Origin: Tenebrio molitor
Taxonomy: Eukaryota > Arthropoda > Insecta > Coleoptera > Tenebrionidae
Reading direction: 5' to 3'
Assembly: GCF_963966145.1 (NCBI RefSeq)
Contig: NC_091052.1
Span: 15,376,001-15,440,000 of the forward strand
DNA: 64,000 bases
Shown here: piece by piece, positions 21,228 through 32,041 of the stretch
How positions within the stretch are numbered: the first letter of the stretch is position 1
How the letters are laid out: each line of letters opens with the position of its first letter
Notes under the pieces: model-generated
Databases searched by the model: none
The model's input: the letters and a program-made list of their open reading frames with translations, nothing else
Told to the model about the DNA's origin: nothing
Position numbers and translations under genes: made by a program

Positions 21228-22000
21228 CCTCGCCGCGACTGCAAATAAAAAAAAAACTTACGAAAAGGAAATTGTATTAAAAAACGTCCTCGACGCTAAT
21301 CTTCTACGCCGCCCACGATCGGCGGGACCGTTCCCTCGGGCCTCACCTCGTTTCCCAAAAAAAAAGGAGCGGTCGACGTCTCTGGAGATTCGGACGTAGA
21401 GTTCTCTTAGCGGCGTCCAAATATCCAACCAATAGCAACCACTCTTATTTACTAACTTTACTAATAAATCGACCTGGTCGAACTACAGAACGGTCGAATG
21501 AAATAGCGTTGCTGTACATCCCCACCTAATGTCCCTTCACCAAGCGACTGGAGTCTACCTCTTCCTCGGGCCCACGGTGGACGACGAAATCCGGGCGTGG
21601 AATCTAACTCCGCTCTCTGCGTTCAGTTCTCCGCGAACCTTCCGTGGGGGATCCGCAAATCCGCTCCTCGGCGTCTGGGTTTGAACTCCCTGGACTTTCC
21701 TTCCAGCCTCACCCTCTTCGGACCCTCGACGTTTGCACACCCTTTTCTCGCCGCTCAACCACTCGCCCTTGTAGCCCCCTTCACACTCCGGCACCGTTCT
21801 GACCACCAACCAAGACAAAAAACAACAAAACGAAGAACGAAAGACAAAAGCCCAAAGACCTCTGACCAAGATCGGAAGTGTCACTGTTTCCCCCGTTTTA
21901 TATCCTTTCGCTCCTCTCAATTGGACTCTTGTTTTCGGCGGAAAACGGGAATCGCCGCGGGTTGTACGCACGGTGATCGGATATTCGAGAAACACTTGAT
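21228..22000. other. GC-rich region, possible retroelement fragment
   Basis: About 770 bp of sequence richer in G+C than both flanks. It holds unremarkable open frames on both strands and no recognisable domain. It may be LTR or leader sequence of an LTR element, but I find neither ends nor a duplication. Confidence 0.3.
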
Positions 22001-22019
22001 AGATAGTTCAAAATCCTAG

Positions 22020-22412
22020 CACGATTGGTAAATGGTAAAACGAATGATCACTCGGACTCGATACGACTCAACCATTCGATTACGAGATATTCATTCGGTG
22101 GTTCGGTCATTTGGTTCTCATTGTTTTAATCTAGTGATTTTATTTCTTCCCGCATTAGTAAGGGTAGCAGAGATTAGTTTCGTTTACTTCACTAAGATTC
22201 CAAAAAAGAACTTGATGTGAAAATTGAAATTTGCGTATCATGAGACCCGCCTTGGTATCATTCATAATCGTCCATCCGAATATCACTCGTTATTCAAAGC
22301 AACTGCGCATGCGAATCATTCATAATCGGACAATCCGAATGATCATTCGATTATACAAAGCGATTATTTCGATTAATTCGATTATGGAAATATATCGATT
22401 ATGCCCAACACT
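22020..22412. repeat. hAT-like MITE remnant with degenerate TCGATT repeats
   Basis: Many variants of ATTCGATTA occur, ending in CGATTATGCCCAACACTAG. That ending resembles the inverted form of CAGTGTTGGGCATAATCG termini of insect hAT MITEs. No matching left terminus is visible. Confidence 0.45.
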
Positions 22413-22990
22413 AGTTTGTGTAAATTTCTTGGAAAATAAACATTTCATTTCTACGGTAGGTACCTTCTGGGGAAATTGTTACAACCTGGCATCTCTACCA
22501 ATTTTCTTTGCATTTTACCTAATACTTTTTAAGTTAATTGAAGCATATTAATTAATCAAACAGGTGGACCTGAACACACTCATATTGCATTATCGAAGTG
22601 ATTCTTTCGCAGAAACTAAAATCCACTGAAACTGTCTGGAAACGTTTCAATTTAGTTTGAAACAAGAAGAGCTTATTTTAAACGACACTAGAAGAATATA
22701 TAATATTTGTCAAACGCTTCCAAGATTTTAACAGCGTGATGGCGAATAATGATTTTTTTCTAGTTTGCGTTCGTACTGATGCTATTACGATACTGTTTTG
22801 CGTATCGTAATAGGAAAAGGCGTGATATAATAATAATACTAAAAACAGTGAAATTTAATTTTTTAATGTTGACGGATACTGTGGTGTCGCGGCAGACCGC
22901 AGACGTGACCTTGGGTGGAATCCTTCAACTAAATTCCACAGACTTTCAAATTATTTTTTTCATTGAAAAAGTGGCAAAGTAGAAAAATAC
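22413..22990. other. Gene-free AT-rich interval
   Basis: No gene, RNA or clear repeat recognised. Confidence 0.4.
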
Positions 22991-23110
22991 TGTATGACAT
23001 CTCGTTTATAAGGCATTTTATCGCACTCCTTTAGGGCACTCCTCGCTACGCTCGTCGTGCTGTAAACCCGTGCGTGCGATAAAATGCTTGTTATAAGACT
23101 CGTATCATAA
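22991..23110. repeat. Palindromic repeat P1, copy 1
   Basis: ~120 bp near-palindrome. The left arm, starting TGTATGACATCTCGTTTATA, pairs with the right arm (TTATAAGACTCGTATCATA). It also pairs internally (GCATTTTATCGCAC with GTGCGATAAAATGC) around a centre CTCGCTACGCTCGTCGTGC. A relative lies at 23271-23391. Confidence 0.75.
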
Positions 23111-23270
23111 TATACTATTATACACAATTTATGATAGCAACGAAACAACAACAATTGACCATTTCTACATCAACGATTAATAATGACATAGATTACTTCG
23201 GAAAAGGTATTTCAATTTGCTTTTTTTTTGTTATAATTTTCAGATTTTAGTGCAGGTAATAAAAAATAAC

Positions 23271-23391
23271 GTATGATACACGTTTATAAGGGCCTTTAAA
23301 GCACTTGCGACGTTAAAAGCACTCCGCTACGCGTCGTGCTCTTAAACTCGTCGCGCGTACTTTAAAGGGCTTCCTTATAAACTTGTATCAC
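23271..23391. repeat. Palindromic repeat P1, copy 2
   Basis: Starts GTATGATACACGTTTATAAG and ends CTTATAAACTTGTATCACAC. The internal arms GGCCTTTAAAGCAC and GTACTTTAAAGGGC enclose CTCCGCTACGCGTCGTGC. It shares outer arms and centre with copy 1 while the middle differs by compensatory changes. Confidence 0.75.
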
Positions 23392-23421
23392 ACTATTACA
23401 TAATTGCAATTCATTTAAGTA

Positions 23422-24654
23422 CTATGGCGGCCAAAAAATTTCGGCCGTCATTTTTCCGTCATTTCAAAAAAATCGGTGTAGTCCATTCCTTATTGTCATT
23501 ATGATTGATGTTTTTACTTGTCACTTTTGAAAGTCAAGCAAAATGCCATCGGTATCAAATTTTAATAAAATCAAAATAGTAACTCTTGCACAAAGAGGAA
23601 TGTCCCAAGCTCAGATTTCGATGGACCTTCGTATACCTAAAAGTACAATTTCGTCCATTCTTGAGAAATGGAGACAAAATGGAATGGAACTATTGAAAGA
23701 CGCCAAGGCTCAGGGAGGCCTAGCACATTTACTGCAGAAGAAGATAATATGCTTCTCAATAGATTACGCAATAGCCCTTTTATGACGGCTGTTGAAGGGG
23801 TAAATACAAGCAAATACAACGGAAAGGAGCGGTCGATTTTCGGCAAACATATAGGCATGGATTTTAGTAGATAGACCTGGGCTAATGTTGTCTCTAGAAG
23901 ATCGGCTCAACAGTGATGTTTATGTTAGGATTCTTGAAGACGTGATGATGCCTTTAGTTTCAAGAATTTTTCCGAATTTTAACTTCATATTTCAACAAGA
24001 CAATTGTTCAATGCATTCAGCACATAGGGTAGCAGAATGGTAGCATAAACGTTCTTGATTGGCCAAGTCGCAGTCCAGATTTTTGGTTCGTAATTTGCAA
24101 CAACGACAAGTAATTCGGAATAGGGCAGAACTTTTAACTGCGATTACTAATGCATGGCAATCATTACATAGGAATTATCACAGAGATTTATGCCTCTCCA
24201 TCTCGCGTCGTGTAAGACGAGTTATTGACGCCAATGGAGCAATGACCAAGTATTGATTTTAAACTTCATTCATTTTATCTTTTGATTTAGCTAAGTACTT
24301 AAACAAAAATAAATGTTTCATTTCCTTGTCTTTGCCTTAATGTTTTTCGTTTGATTTTTTAAAAACTACGGCATACTCGTGTAATTTCCACGGTTCTCTG
24401 TTTGGTACTTTAATCCAAAAATAGCCGCAAGTCTGCCTCTAGTCTCTAGTGCCACTAGCGACTAGCGGTCGTGTGGTAATTGTGTAAGAGTGGAACTTGT
24501 CCTTTGTATTCACAAAATTTGAACTGATGGACTGAATGACAGATTGTCAAAATGACAATAACGATAACAAAGCGAGGTTATTGGTGCTTAAGGGTAGTTT
24601 ACACTTCATGTCAGGGCCTTGAAAGTGACGGACGAAATTTTTTGGCCGCAATAG
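23422..24654 (+). mobile_element. Tc1/mariner transposon, full length but decayed
   Basis: 1233 bp. The terminal inverted repeats CTATGGCGGCCAAAAAATTT (left) and its near-exact inverse (right, ending CCGCAATAG) are flanked by TA. It contains a broken transposase. A deletion derivative of the same family appears at about 47982-48241. Confidence 0.9.
23543..24256 (+). pseudogene. Tc1-like transposase, frameshifted
   Basis: The N-terminus has the paired-type helix-turn-helix (MSQAQISMDLRIPKSTISSI, then QGSGRPSTFTAEED after a frameshift). Downstream blocks read FQQDNCSMHSAHRVAEW, the second catalytic Asp region, and DWPSRSPDF just before the expected third acidic residue. Several frameshifts and stops (for example after VAEW near 24043) make it non-functional. 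The first catalytic Asp block could not be placed and the N-terminal half of the core seems deleted. Confidence 0.85.
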
Positions 24655-24829
24655 TACGTAGCTATCGTACAGATCGGGGATAATGCGTGATAACGTTAAT
24701 AAAACAATTATCCATCTACCACGATCCTTTGCTTAACACTTGAAAAAAAAACACTTAACAAAAATGATTGATTAATCATACAATTAGATTACACAAAACT
24801 GCACTTGTTGGACGTTGGTGTAGGTATAA

Positions 24830-25020
24830 TACAGGATGTCCCAAAAATGGCGTACTAACGGTGCACTACGGTGTAGAAGAGATTACCGTAAACGCCAGAA
24901 GAATGTTAAAAAAATTCTATTGGACTTATTTTTTGATTTGGCGGTCTTTGAATGTGGCACTGAACAGGTCAATTATTTTGAAATATATGTATGAAATTGT
25001 CATGACAGCTACGTCTAATC
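24830..25020. repeat. Half of an ACAGGATGTCCC-type insect repeat
   Basis: ACAGGATGTCCCAAAAATGG, then CGTACTAACGGTGCACTACG, resembles the terminus of a widespread TA-targeting element class. No inverse copy is found before the next MITE. Confidence 0.4.
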
Positions 25021-25040
25021 GTACATATTATCACAAAGTA

Positions 25041-25250
25041 CGGTTGGCTTAAAAAAAACGGGAATTGTCAGAAAAAGTTCTGTCAGATTTTATTAAATTT
25101 TTATAGTTTGAAACGGCTTTTTAGAATTTAGGTTAAAAAACTGCACTTATGTGTCAGAAATACTACTGTCAAACAGACATAAATTGACAAATTAAATTTC
25201 CAATTCACACTAGGTCAAATTTCATTTCCCGTTTTTTTTGAAGCCAGCTG
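25041..25250. mobile_element. Mariner-type MITE (CGGTTGGCTTAAAAAAAACG)
   Basis: 210 bp with inverted ends, CGGTTGGCTTAAAAAAAACG against rc CAGCTGGCTTCAAAAAAAAC, flanked by TA. Related to the larger foldback at 48785-49357. Confidence 0.8.
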
Positions 25251-25613
25251 TACAAGATCACTCACTATCAATATCTAATCCTGCATAATAGAGAATTTTG
25301 AAGTTTTGGAAATCGAAAAAAATATTTTAAATCCTCTACGGTAACATTGCAAGGTAATGATGTATGAATATATCATTGTTTACATTGTATTATCGTTAAT
25401 AATATTAATAAAAATAATTGATTTTTTGTCGGAAACATTTTTTCCATATTTTTTTCATGTACATTTAAGCGTCCTCGATAAGAGGTAGTAAGTAGTTTGT
25501 ACGCCATTTTTGTATGTAACGATTAAGAATAATAATAATTCTGTTTTTTTTTACTTTTTATTTAATTTTTATCGACAGTATTTATCTAGATTCTTGCGAC
25601 TACAATATATAAA

Positions 25614-26783
25614 TTACTCGTTCAAGCATACTGTGCGCACCATCGCATTGACAACTTTATAGGGATCGACATTCGCCGTGGGGCGTCTGTCTTCAAAATA
25701 GCCCTTTTGCTTTTGGGCCACTCTTCTGTTAATCCGGACGCTGACACCTCTATCCGCAACCCCCCATGTAAACTTGTCGATCGAGCTAGTTTCGTACTGG
25801 CCCGTTAACCTCAACTGGTTATCCTTTCCTCCGTGGGGATCATACACTTTAATGTGGTCCTCGTGTTTCTTTTCTAGTTTCTTCATAGCTTCCTCCATGA
25901 ATTTGTAACCCCCGTCTTCCCTCATCTCTTTTGTGGAGAAATTTGTATGACATCCAGCGCCGTTCCAATTGGGGAATGGCTTAGGGTGGAACGAGATGAC
26001 CACTCCGTAATCCTCGGCGATCCTCTGGAGCAAATATCTGGACATCCAGAGATCATCTGCGGCTTTGATGCCGATTGTGGGTCCGGTTTGAAACTCCCAT
26101 TGGGACGGAGTCACTTCGGCGTTCGATCCTGCGATGTCGACACCACAAAAAAGGAGACATCGATAGAGAGACTCTATGACTTCGCGACCGTAAGCCCTGT
26201 CGGCCCCCACTGAACAGTAGTAAGAACCGCAAGGAGAGGGTTCTCCTAACATCACCGGCCAGCCGAAAGGCCTGTTGTTCACATCCATCAACTGGAACTC
26301 CTGCTCGAAGCCAAACATTGGTTCCTTGTCGCAGACTTGGTTCAAAGTCTCCATGCACTGGTGGCGGTGATTGGAGCACGTCGGTTTGCCATCGTGGCTG
26401 TACGTCTCGCACAAGACAAGTTTATTGTTACCTTGGGTTATGGGGTCACTGTACAGAGCTATAGGGCACAGGATTACGTCAGACGATTGGACGTCTGATA
26501 AATACGTCGCGCTACCGTCGAAGTCCCAATTAGGACAGTCTTTATGTGAACTCGGAGTGTAATCCATCGTTCTGGTTTTGGCCCTTACATTTTGACCCGT
26601 TCCGTCTATCCAGACGTACGTCGCTTGAACTTTACAGTTGGCAATGGGGAGTTTTCTGTACCTGTCCCAAATTTTCTTGTTAATTTTCCAATTTGGGGAC
26701 CAATCTAGGTGGACGTGTCGGCAAAAATTTTTACATGCGTTTACTATTTTGGGATTCAACAAAAACCTCATTTTGGTAGACAA
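25614..26783 (-). CDS. Glutamine synthetase, intronless, probably mitochondrial
   Basis: Makes glutamine from glutamate, ammonia and ATP. One 389-aa exon. The family landmarks are in order: a beta-Grasp domain with WIDGTGQNVRAKTRTM and WDFDGSATYL, GNNKLVLCETY, the metal-binding FGFEQEFQLMD, and NAEVTPSQWEFQTGP. The ATP/Glu site NGAGCHTNFSTKEM, RLTGQYETSS and the C-terminal KGYFEDRRPTANVDPY follow. The Glu and His ligands appear intact. Several blocks differ from the usual cytosolic enzyme: EFQLMD for EYTLLD, and VSVRINRRVAQKQ. The first ~25 residues are basic and lack acidic residues, like a mitochondrial presequence, recalling Drosophila Gs1. The single-exon structure among neighbours with many short introns suggests origin by retroposition. 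No 3' poly(A) tract is left. Confidence 0.93.
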   Translation of the reverse strand: MSTKMRFLLNPKIVNACKNFCRHVHLDWSPNWKINKKIWDRYRKLPIANCKVQATYVWIDGTGQNVRAKTRTMDYTPSSHKDCPNWDFDGSATYLSDVQSSDVILCPIALYSDPITQGNNKLVLCETYSHDGKPTCSNHRHQCMETLNQVCDKEPMFGFEQEFQLMDVNNRPFGWPVMLGEPSPCGSYYCSVGADRAYGREVIESLYRCLLFCGVDIAGSNAEVTPSQWEFQTGPTIGIKAADDLWMSRYLLQRIAEDYGVVISFHPKPFPNWNGAGCHTNFSTKEMREDGGYKFMEEAMKKLEKKHEDHIKVYDPHGGKDNQLRLTGQYETSSIDKFTWGVADRGVSVRINRRVAQKQKGYFEDRRPTANVDPYKVVNAMVRTVCLNE

Positions 26784-27143
26784 ATAAAAGATATATAAAA
26801 AAAACAGAATATCTAAAAAACTGTCAGTGTCAAGATCAAGCTAGGATAGCTTTGATAAAAAGTACAACATCCAACAAAGAATCAAAAATTCATTTGTGAT
26901 AAATTAGTATTTTGCTGCATTTGTCCCACACCCGTAACAAATTGTAGAAGGAAAATTTAGAAAATTCTTGGGTACTAGACATGTTTATTTTTGGCAAAAA
27001 AAAAACTAACACATTAAAACTATTTATAATATCTTAACAGAGTGGTTAAAACCATTAACAATACAGACTTCTTAAGCATTTAAATGATTATGTACATATA
27101 TTGTATATAAATTAAAATTTAAAGGTGGAATGTTGCTGTTCAA

Positions 27144-27666
27144 TTATTTAAGTTCATTACCCTAAAATAAAATGTTGCATTACATTATAAAAAAGACATG
27201 ACATTGATAATGCCTTACCCATTCTTTTGCCATTACCAGTAGAGTGTGTCGGTCCAGTTGAGGGCCAATGAGAGGGTTCATCTGTGCTACATAGCAGCAC
27301 AACCAGCTGAAACAGTTAATTCTTGTACTTTGAACAAGTTTAATGATGTAATAATTGTGTTACATGTTTGTGGCATAACAGAAAAAATTTACCAAGATTT
27401 GAGCCAGTGAATAATGAGAATCATGTGATCAAAAATGTAATGAGCTAAGATACTTACAACAACCAACATGTTACTCCTGTTAGCATGAGAATAACTTGGA
27501 TGATGCTGTAACAATAAAAATAAGTTTATTTTGTGGTTTTTCGGGTGTTTTCTTCATAAAAACCTTACCCCCTGTTTGGTCCTTTGGGTACAATTATGGG
27601 CAGAACGATACCAACGCCGCCCCAAAAAACTGTAAATACGATGAAAGGAACCGCTGCCGCACCCAT
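27144..27666 (-). CDS. VhaM9.7: V-type proton ATPase subunit e (9-kDa, V0 sector)
   Basis: Small membrane subunit of the V0 sector, needed for proton-pump assembly. Four exons: 27666-27569, 27505-27458, 27306-27219, 27161-27144, giving 83 aa. The sequence MGAAAVPFIVFTVFWGGVGI, IVPKGPNRG, CWLFWLCCYVAQMNPLIGPQ and the tail KEWGNELK match the family closely. Two membrane segments are evident (about 5-25 and 33-53). The second coding exon is 48 bases and the last coding segment only 18. PARS2 starts 207 bp away on the other strand. Gene-symbol paralog is not certain. Confidence 0.93.
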
Positions 27667-27873
27667 TATGCTTCGGAACACAGAAAAGTGAGATAAATAC
27701 GAAAATTTATGAAAAACTTTTAACCAACTTTGCTACTCCACAAATCGAGTGTCAACAGTCATATGACTGACGCCCAGGCGTACCACAACATAATCACTTG
27801 ATTAGCGATTGTGACCAACGTGATAAAACGCATGTAACTAAAACTCGAATTAGAATTTTTAAACTTTTAAACG
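27667..27873. promoter_or_regulatory. Divergent VhaM9.7 / PARS2 promoter interval
   Basis: 207 bp between opposing start codons. No motif is identified; assignment is by geometry. Confidence 0.45.
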
Positions 27874-29513
27874 ATGTTATTAAAAAATTCGGCAAGGTTT
27901 TCGCACCGTTTATCAAACATATTTCAGCCGGTGAGCGTCATCCCGAAAGATGCGGAAATTAAGCGACAGGATATCACATCGAAGAGTCAAAGGGTGTGTG
28001 GCATAACCTAAAATTGTTAATAATAAAGCAACTTTTTTAGTTGATGTTGGAACTGGGAATTATTAAACAAGCTAGTCCGGGTTGTTTTCATTTTTTGCCA
28101 CTGGGTGTAAAGGCACTGGAAAAATTAACAAATTTGGTTGATGAAGAAATGAAAAGAATTGGGGGTCAAAAAATTATTTTTCCCACTCTTACAAATTCAA
28201 AATTGTGGGAGATATCAGGTAGATTGGAGACAGTTTCATCAGAACTTTTTAAAATTAAAGACAGACATGACCATGGTTACATTTTGAGTCCTGTAGGTAA
28301 AAATTCTCTTTTTTGGAACCACTAAATCTTGCTCTTTCTCATAATTATTCGCAGACACATGAAGAAGCTGCTAGTAGTTTGATTGCATCATTGTCTCCAA
28401 TTTCATATAAACAGTTGCCTTTAAGGTTATATCAAATCACTAACAAATACCGTGATGAAATAAAACCAAGGTTTGGGTTGATGAGGGGAAAACAGTTTTT
28501 GATGAAAGATATGTATTGTTTTGATGTTGATACAACAGCTGCCAAACAAAATTATGACCAAATATGCAACAGTTATGACAATATATTTAAAAAAATTGGA
28601 ATTGATTTTATTAAAGGTGTGGACTAATGTCAAAATAAACAGTTGTTGCATTTTTTTATTATTGTTTTTAAGTACTGGGCAGTTCAGGAACTATGGGTGG
28701 AGAACTGTCCCATGAGTACCACTACAAAGCTGACATAGGTGAAGATAAAATTTTAACTTGTCCTAAATGCAGTTACTCTGCAAATACAGAAATCTCTGGT
28801 GAAAAACAATGTCCAAAATGTGGCAATCAATCGATAGAAATTAGTTTTGGAATAGAAGTAGTTATTAATGAAAGTTGTTTTCAAGGGATATTAATTGATC
28901 ATATTTAAGGTTGGCCATACTTTTCTTTTGGGGGACAAATATTCAAAACCCTTTAAAGCGACCTATTTGTCTAGTAACGGCAAACCAGAAGTGTTACAGA
29001 TGGGAAGTTACGGGTTGGGGCTGTCCCGCATTCTAGCCGCGGCAGTTGAAGTTTTATCGAGCGAGCAAGAAATCAGGTGGCCCCCAAGTTTGGCCCCGTA
29101 TAACGTCATAATTTTACCACCGAAAGTATGAAAGTTCATAATATACGTAAAATTTCGTTCACATGATTATTTTTCAGCGGGGAAGTAAAGAAGAACAACA
29201 TCTAAAAGATTCAAACGCGGTTGAATCACTATATGCAAGAATTGAAGAAATTAGCAGTTTGAAAAATAACGTTTTAATTGACGACAGAATCGGTTTAACA
29301 ATTGGAAAACGGTTTTTAGATGCTAAAAGAAACGGGTATCCTTACATAATAGCACTAGGTAAAAAAATTACGCAAGATCCACCATTATACGAAATCGTTA
29401 ATTTAGACAAAAACGAACAACTATATTTAAGTGAAAACAGTTTATTAGATTACATTCAAACTCATGCATCTTCTTCGTCTTCTTCAGGAGAAGCTTCGGC
29501 AATTTCCATTTGA
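27874..29513 (+). CDS. PARS2: Proline-tRNA ligase, mitochondrial
   Basis: Charges mitochondrial tRNA-Pro. Exons: 27874-27993, 28041-28292, 28355-28616, 28673-28857, 28910-29125, 29178-29513, giving 456 aa (human about 475). The class II motifs are all seen: motif 1 region (LELGIIKQASPGCFHFLPLG), THEEA after LSP, motif 2 (NKYRDEIKPRFGLMRGKQFL), and motif 3 (QMGSYGLGLSRILAA). An anticodon-binding domain follows (RIGLTIGKRFLDAKRNGYPY). A short insertion with two CxxC pairs (CPKCSYSANTE, CPKCGNQ) sits between motifs 2 and 3. The N-terminus (MLLKNSARFSHRLSNIFQ) fits a mitochondrial presequence. The Ser-rich C-terminus (HASSSSSSGEASAISI) overlaps the end of the convergent gene by 52 bases. Confidence 0.95.
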
Positions 29514-31034
29514 GAATTTGATAATAAATGACTTGAAATTGACTCGATGTTAGCACTCGTAATCTCATCTTTGATTGTGGCTCCGCCGGCGTAGCTGCGC
29601 CACCTCTTACACTGCGTCCTCCGCGCCTGTCTGGCTTGTTGCGTTTCGGTGTACTTTGGAGGTGTTTCTGGTAGAGTTTTGCACACGAGCACACCGCTGT
29701 CATTACCATTTAAAAAAAGTTGACGCTTGCAAACGACAATGCTTACGGAGCTGTTTTCATCTCAGGCATTTTGAACGGAGGGATGTGTATCCGCTTACCC
29801 ATCCCTTCTTTGGGCATCAAAATCGGGTTCAAGTAGTCTTTGGAAAGCCCCAATATCCCCACGCCCAGTTGAATATCGAAAAGTATTTCTTCTGGGGCCG
29901 TGTACGCAGCTTCCAAGTACGCGATTCTCTCTTCGACTCTGATAAAATAAATGGTAATGAGAAGAAACGAGTGAGAACACTTACGGTTCCACTCGTAGCT
30001 GCCCGATCGCGAGCATTTTATAACTGTGGTTGTCAAAAATCAGTTCTTGGACTGCTGGAGATCGATGCTTCAGTTTTCTCTCCTGTTTGTACGCTTTTCC
30101 CAACAAAACTCGATTTTCTTCGGCGTTTGTGTGAAAAGCAGACTGGCGGAGGCGACTCATAATGTTGAATATTTCCGTCCTGAACATTCTGTTCAGTTCG
30201 ATTTCTGCAAATTTTCAAGTGATGGAAATGAAAAACGTGTCCTTGTGGTACCTATCAGGGTGAAATTTTTTCGTAACAGAGCGATCCAAATTATCTTCGC
30301 CGCTATACTCAGCAGACACTCGTGCAGATGTCTGTCTTTATCGGAGAGCGAAACATTGTTGCGGTTGCCCATGTGGTAGTATTTGAAAGTATCTTCGACG
30401 CCCATGAGAATGTAGCCGTAATTTCTGGCAACCATACTTCGCAAGTCCGCCAAATTGTCGCGGACTATGTTTTCCAAAACGGTGACGATGGGTTGGCGCA
30501 ACTTTCTCTTGGCTTCTTCACGCCTCAACATCAAGTTGTCCCACACCTGAAAGTAGAACTGGAAATAGACGATCAAGGTCCTCAAAAACTCGTCCATCCG
30601 TCTCGTGTGCATGAATTCTACGAATTCGGGAGTCAGGTCGTGTCGGTCGGCCGTGAAAAGTGCAACGTCTTTGATGTCCTGGATCGTCACGATCTGTGGC
30701 TCGTTCGGTTTGATCCGGCGTTGGTAAAGTCGCCGGAATTGAGCCTAAATTTTTCGCTTTAGTGAAACATCTCAGATTGTTTTCGACTCAGACCATGCCC
30801 AGATTGTCAATGGTGTCTTTAAACCTGATCGTTCCGTCTTTCTTGGCAGGTTGGGCCCCCGCTCCGACAAGAGGCAAACCGGGGGTCACTTCTTTCACAT
30901 CGCGACTAAGAAAAATTATGGATTGATTTTTTAAAATCGCTTAAGATGTACCTAATGAAGGCGAGACCGTTAATGTTGTCGTCCCAAATCCAAAAACCGT
31001 TGGCAAAGGGTGGATTGATGTTATCCTTTGCCAT
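29462..31034 (-). CDS. PPP1R36: Protein phosphatase 1 regulatory subunit 36-like
   Basis: Six exons: 31034-30952, 30905-30794, 30744-30252, 30204-29985, 29938-29747, 29696-29462, giving 444 aa. The central block (VTIQDIKDVALFTADRHDL, then TRRMDEFLRTLIVYFQFYFQ) and the later block (DRHLHECLLSIAAKIIWIAL, then NFTLIEIELNRMFRTEIFN) match the vertebrate PPP1R36 layout. That protein is a testis-enriched PP1 regulator. A possible PP1-docking sequence of RVxF type, KIIW, lies in the second block; this is weak evidence. The C-terminus is acidic (EASPEEDEEDA). The start is the first ATG in frame, only 57 bp after the ARV1 stop. The 3' coding end overlaps PARS2 on the opposite strand. Confidence 0.82.
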
Positions 31035-31091
31035 TGTTGACGTTTGATTAAAAAAAATGACACATGGGATCTTGGTTGAAAATCAGTTTTA

Positions 31092-32041
31092 TTAAATATT
31101 TTTTAACATGAGGAGAAGCATATCAAAAAAGTCTAAACAGAAAGTCTTGCAGTAGTACGCACAAAATATGGCTACAATACTCCACAGTTTAGGGCAGTCA
31201 CACATGGCTGAAAGAAGTGTTTTTTTTTTTTCAAAAAATTTTATAGGTGGAGTTCTATACCTGTATAAGCAAGAAGTTGGGACAAGGTTGTATACAATGA
31301 GACCACACAAAGGTGCACTTCTTGGATACTGGTGTCCCAAATTAGAGATGGCAAAAGGAGAAACAAACCAAAACTGGAGATGGTCAGTGATTTCCAAACT
31401 GTTATGAAATCAATTGGATTTTTTTTCAACATTTTGCAATAAACTTGCGTCAAAAAGTACAAAACAACGATAAAGCACGTTGTTTCTGGAAATTAATTAT
31501 TAAATAGGTGATAAATACTGATTTGGGTTAATACTCAGGGCAACACTCAGGCTAAGTTTGTAAAACAGGAAATCAGCCATCTCCTCGAATTCATTTAAAA
31601 AGGGCTTATCATCTGAATTTTTTGCATGCTGTTCTGAAGAACTGCGCATTAATTCCGAGTAAGCCTCCATAAGCAAAATTATCACAGACAGTTTCCAAAA
31701 ATTCTACAATAAACTGGTTCATCAACAAATGAAAAAACGAAAATTTCTCACCTTAAAATCCACGTTAAACAGAATGTGCCGGTAGGCTACTTTTTGAAGG
31801 AGAACTAGATCAATAATTATTATAACTACATCATATTCTACGTATTTATCGGCGACACTGTGACAATTTTCCTGATGAAAGATTGGGCTTTTAGTTTGGG
31901 ATAATTTGCAAATATTTTTATATTTACGCAGTCGGTTAATTTTAACACGCTCGCACTGTACTTCTTAAAGAGGCTTTTCACTTCTTTACCGCAGTTGACA
32001 CAAACGTATTTTCTGTCATTTTCGGTGAGACTCGGCCCCAT
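31092..32041 (-). CDS. ARV1: ARV1, ER lipid (sterol) homeostasis protein
   Basis: Endoplasmic-reticulum membrane protein affecting sterol distribution and GPI-anchor synthesis. Five exons: 32041-31928, 31871-31752, 31703-31535, 31485-31261, 31207-31092, giving 247 aa. The N-terminal zinc ribbon CVNCG...CENCH is completed across intron 1. It is followed by the ARV1 homology region (VADKYVEYDVVIIIIDLVLL, then QKVAYRHILFN). Several hydrophobic segments follow (ALKTTCFIVVLYFLTQVY; SLTISSFGLFLLLPSLIW). The poly(A) signal AATAAA overlaps the stop codon (31088-31093). It is divergent to DYNC2I2. Confidence 0.92.

Noticed and set aside
21555..22019. Open frames on both strands, 140-146 codons
   Set aside because: No domain on either strand; the openness reflects local GC richness. 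Annotated only as a GC-rich region.
22991..23391. CRISPR-like or miRNA interpretation of the palindromes
   Set aside because: Only two copies, no spacers, eukaryotic context, and arm structure unlike a single-stem miRNA precursor.
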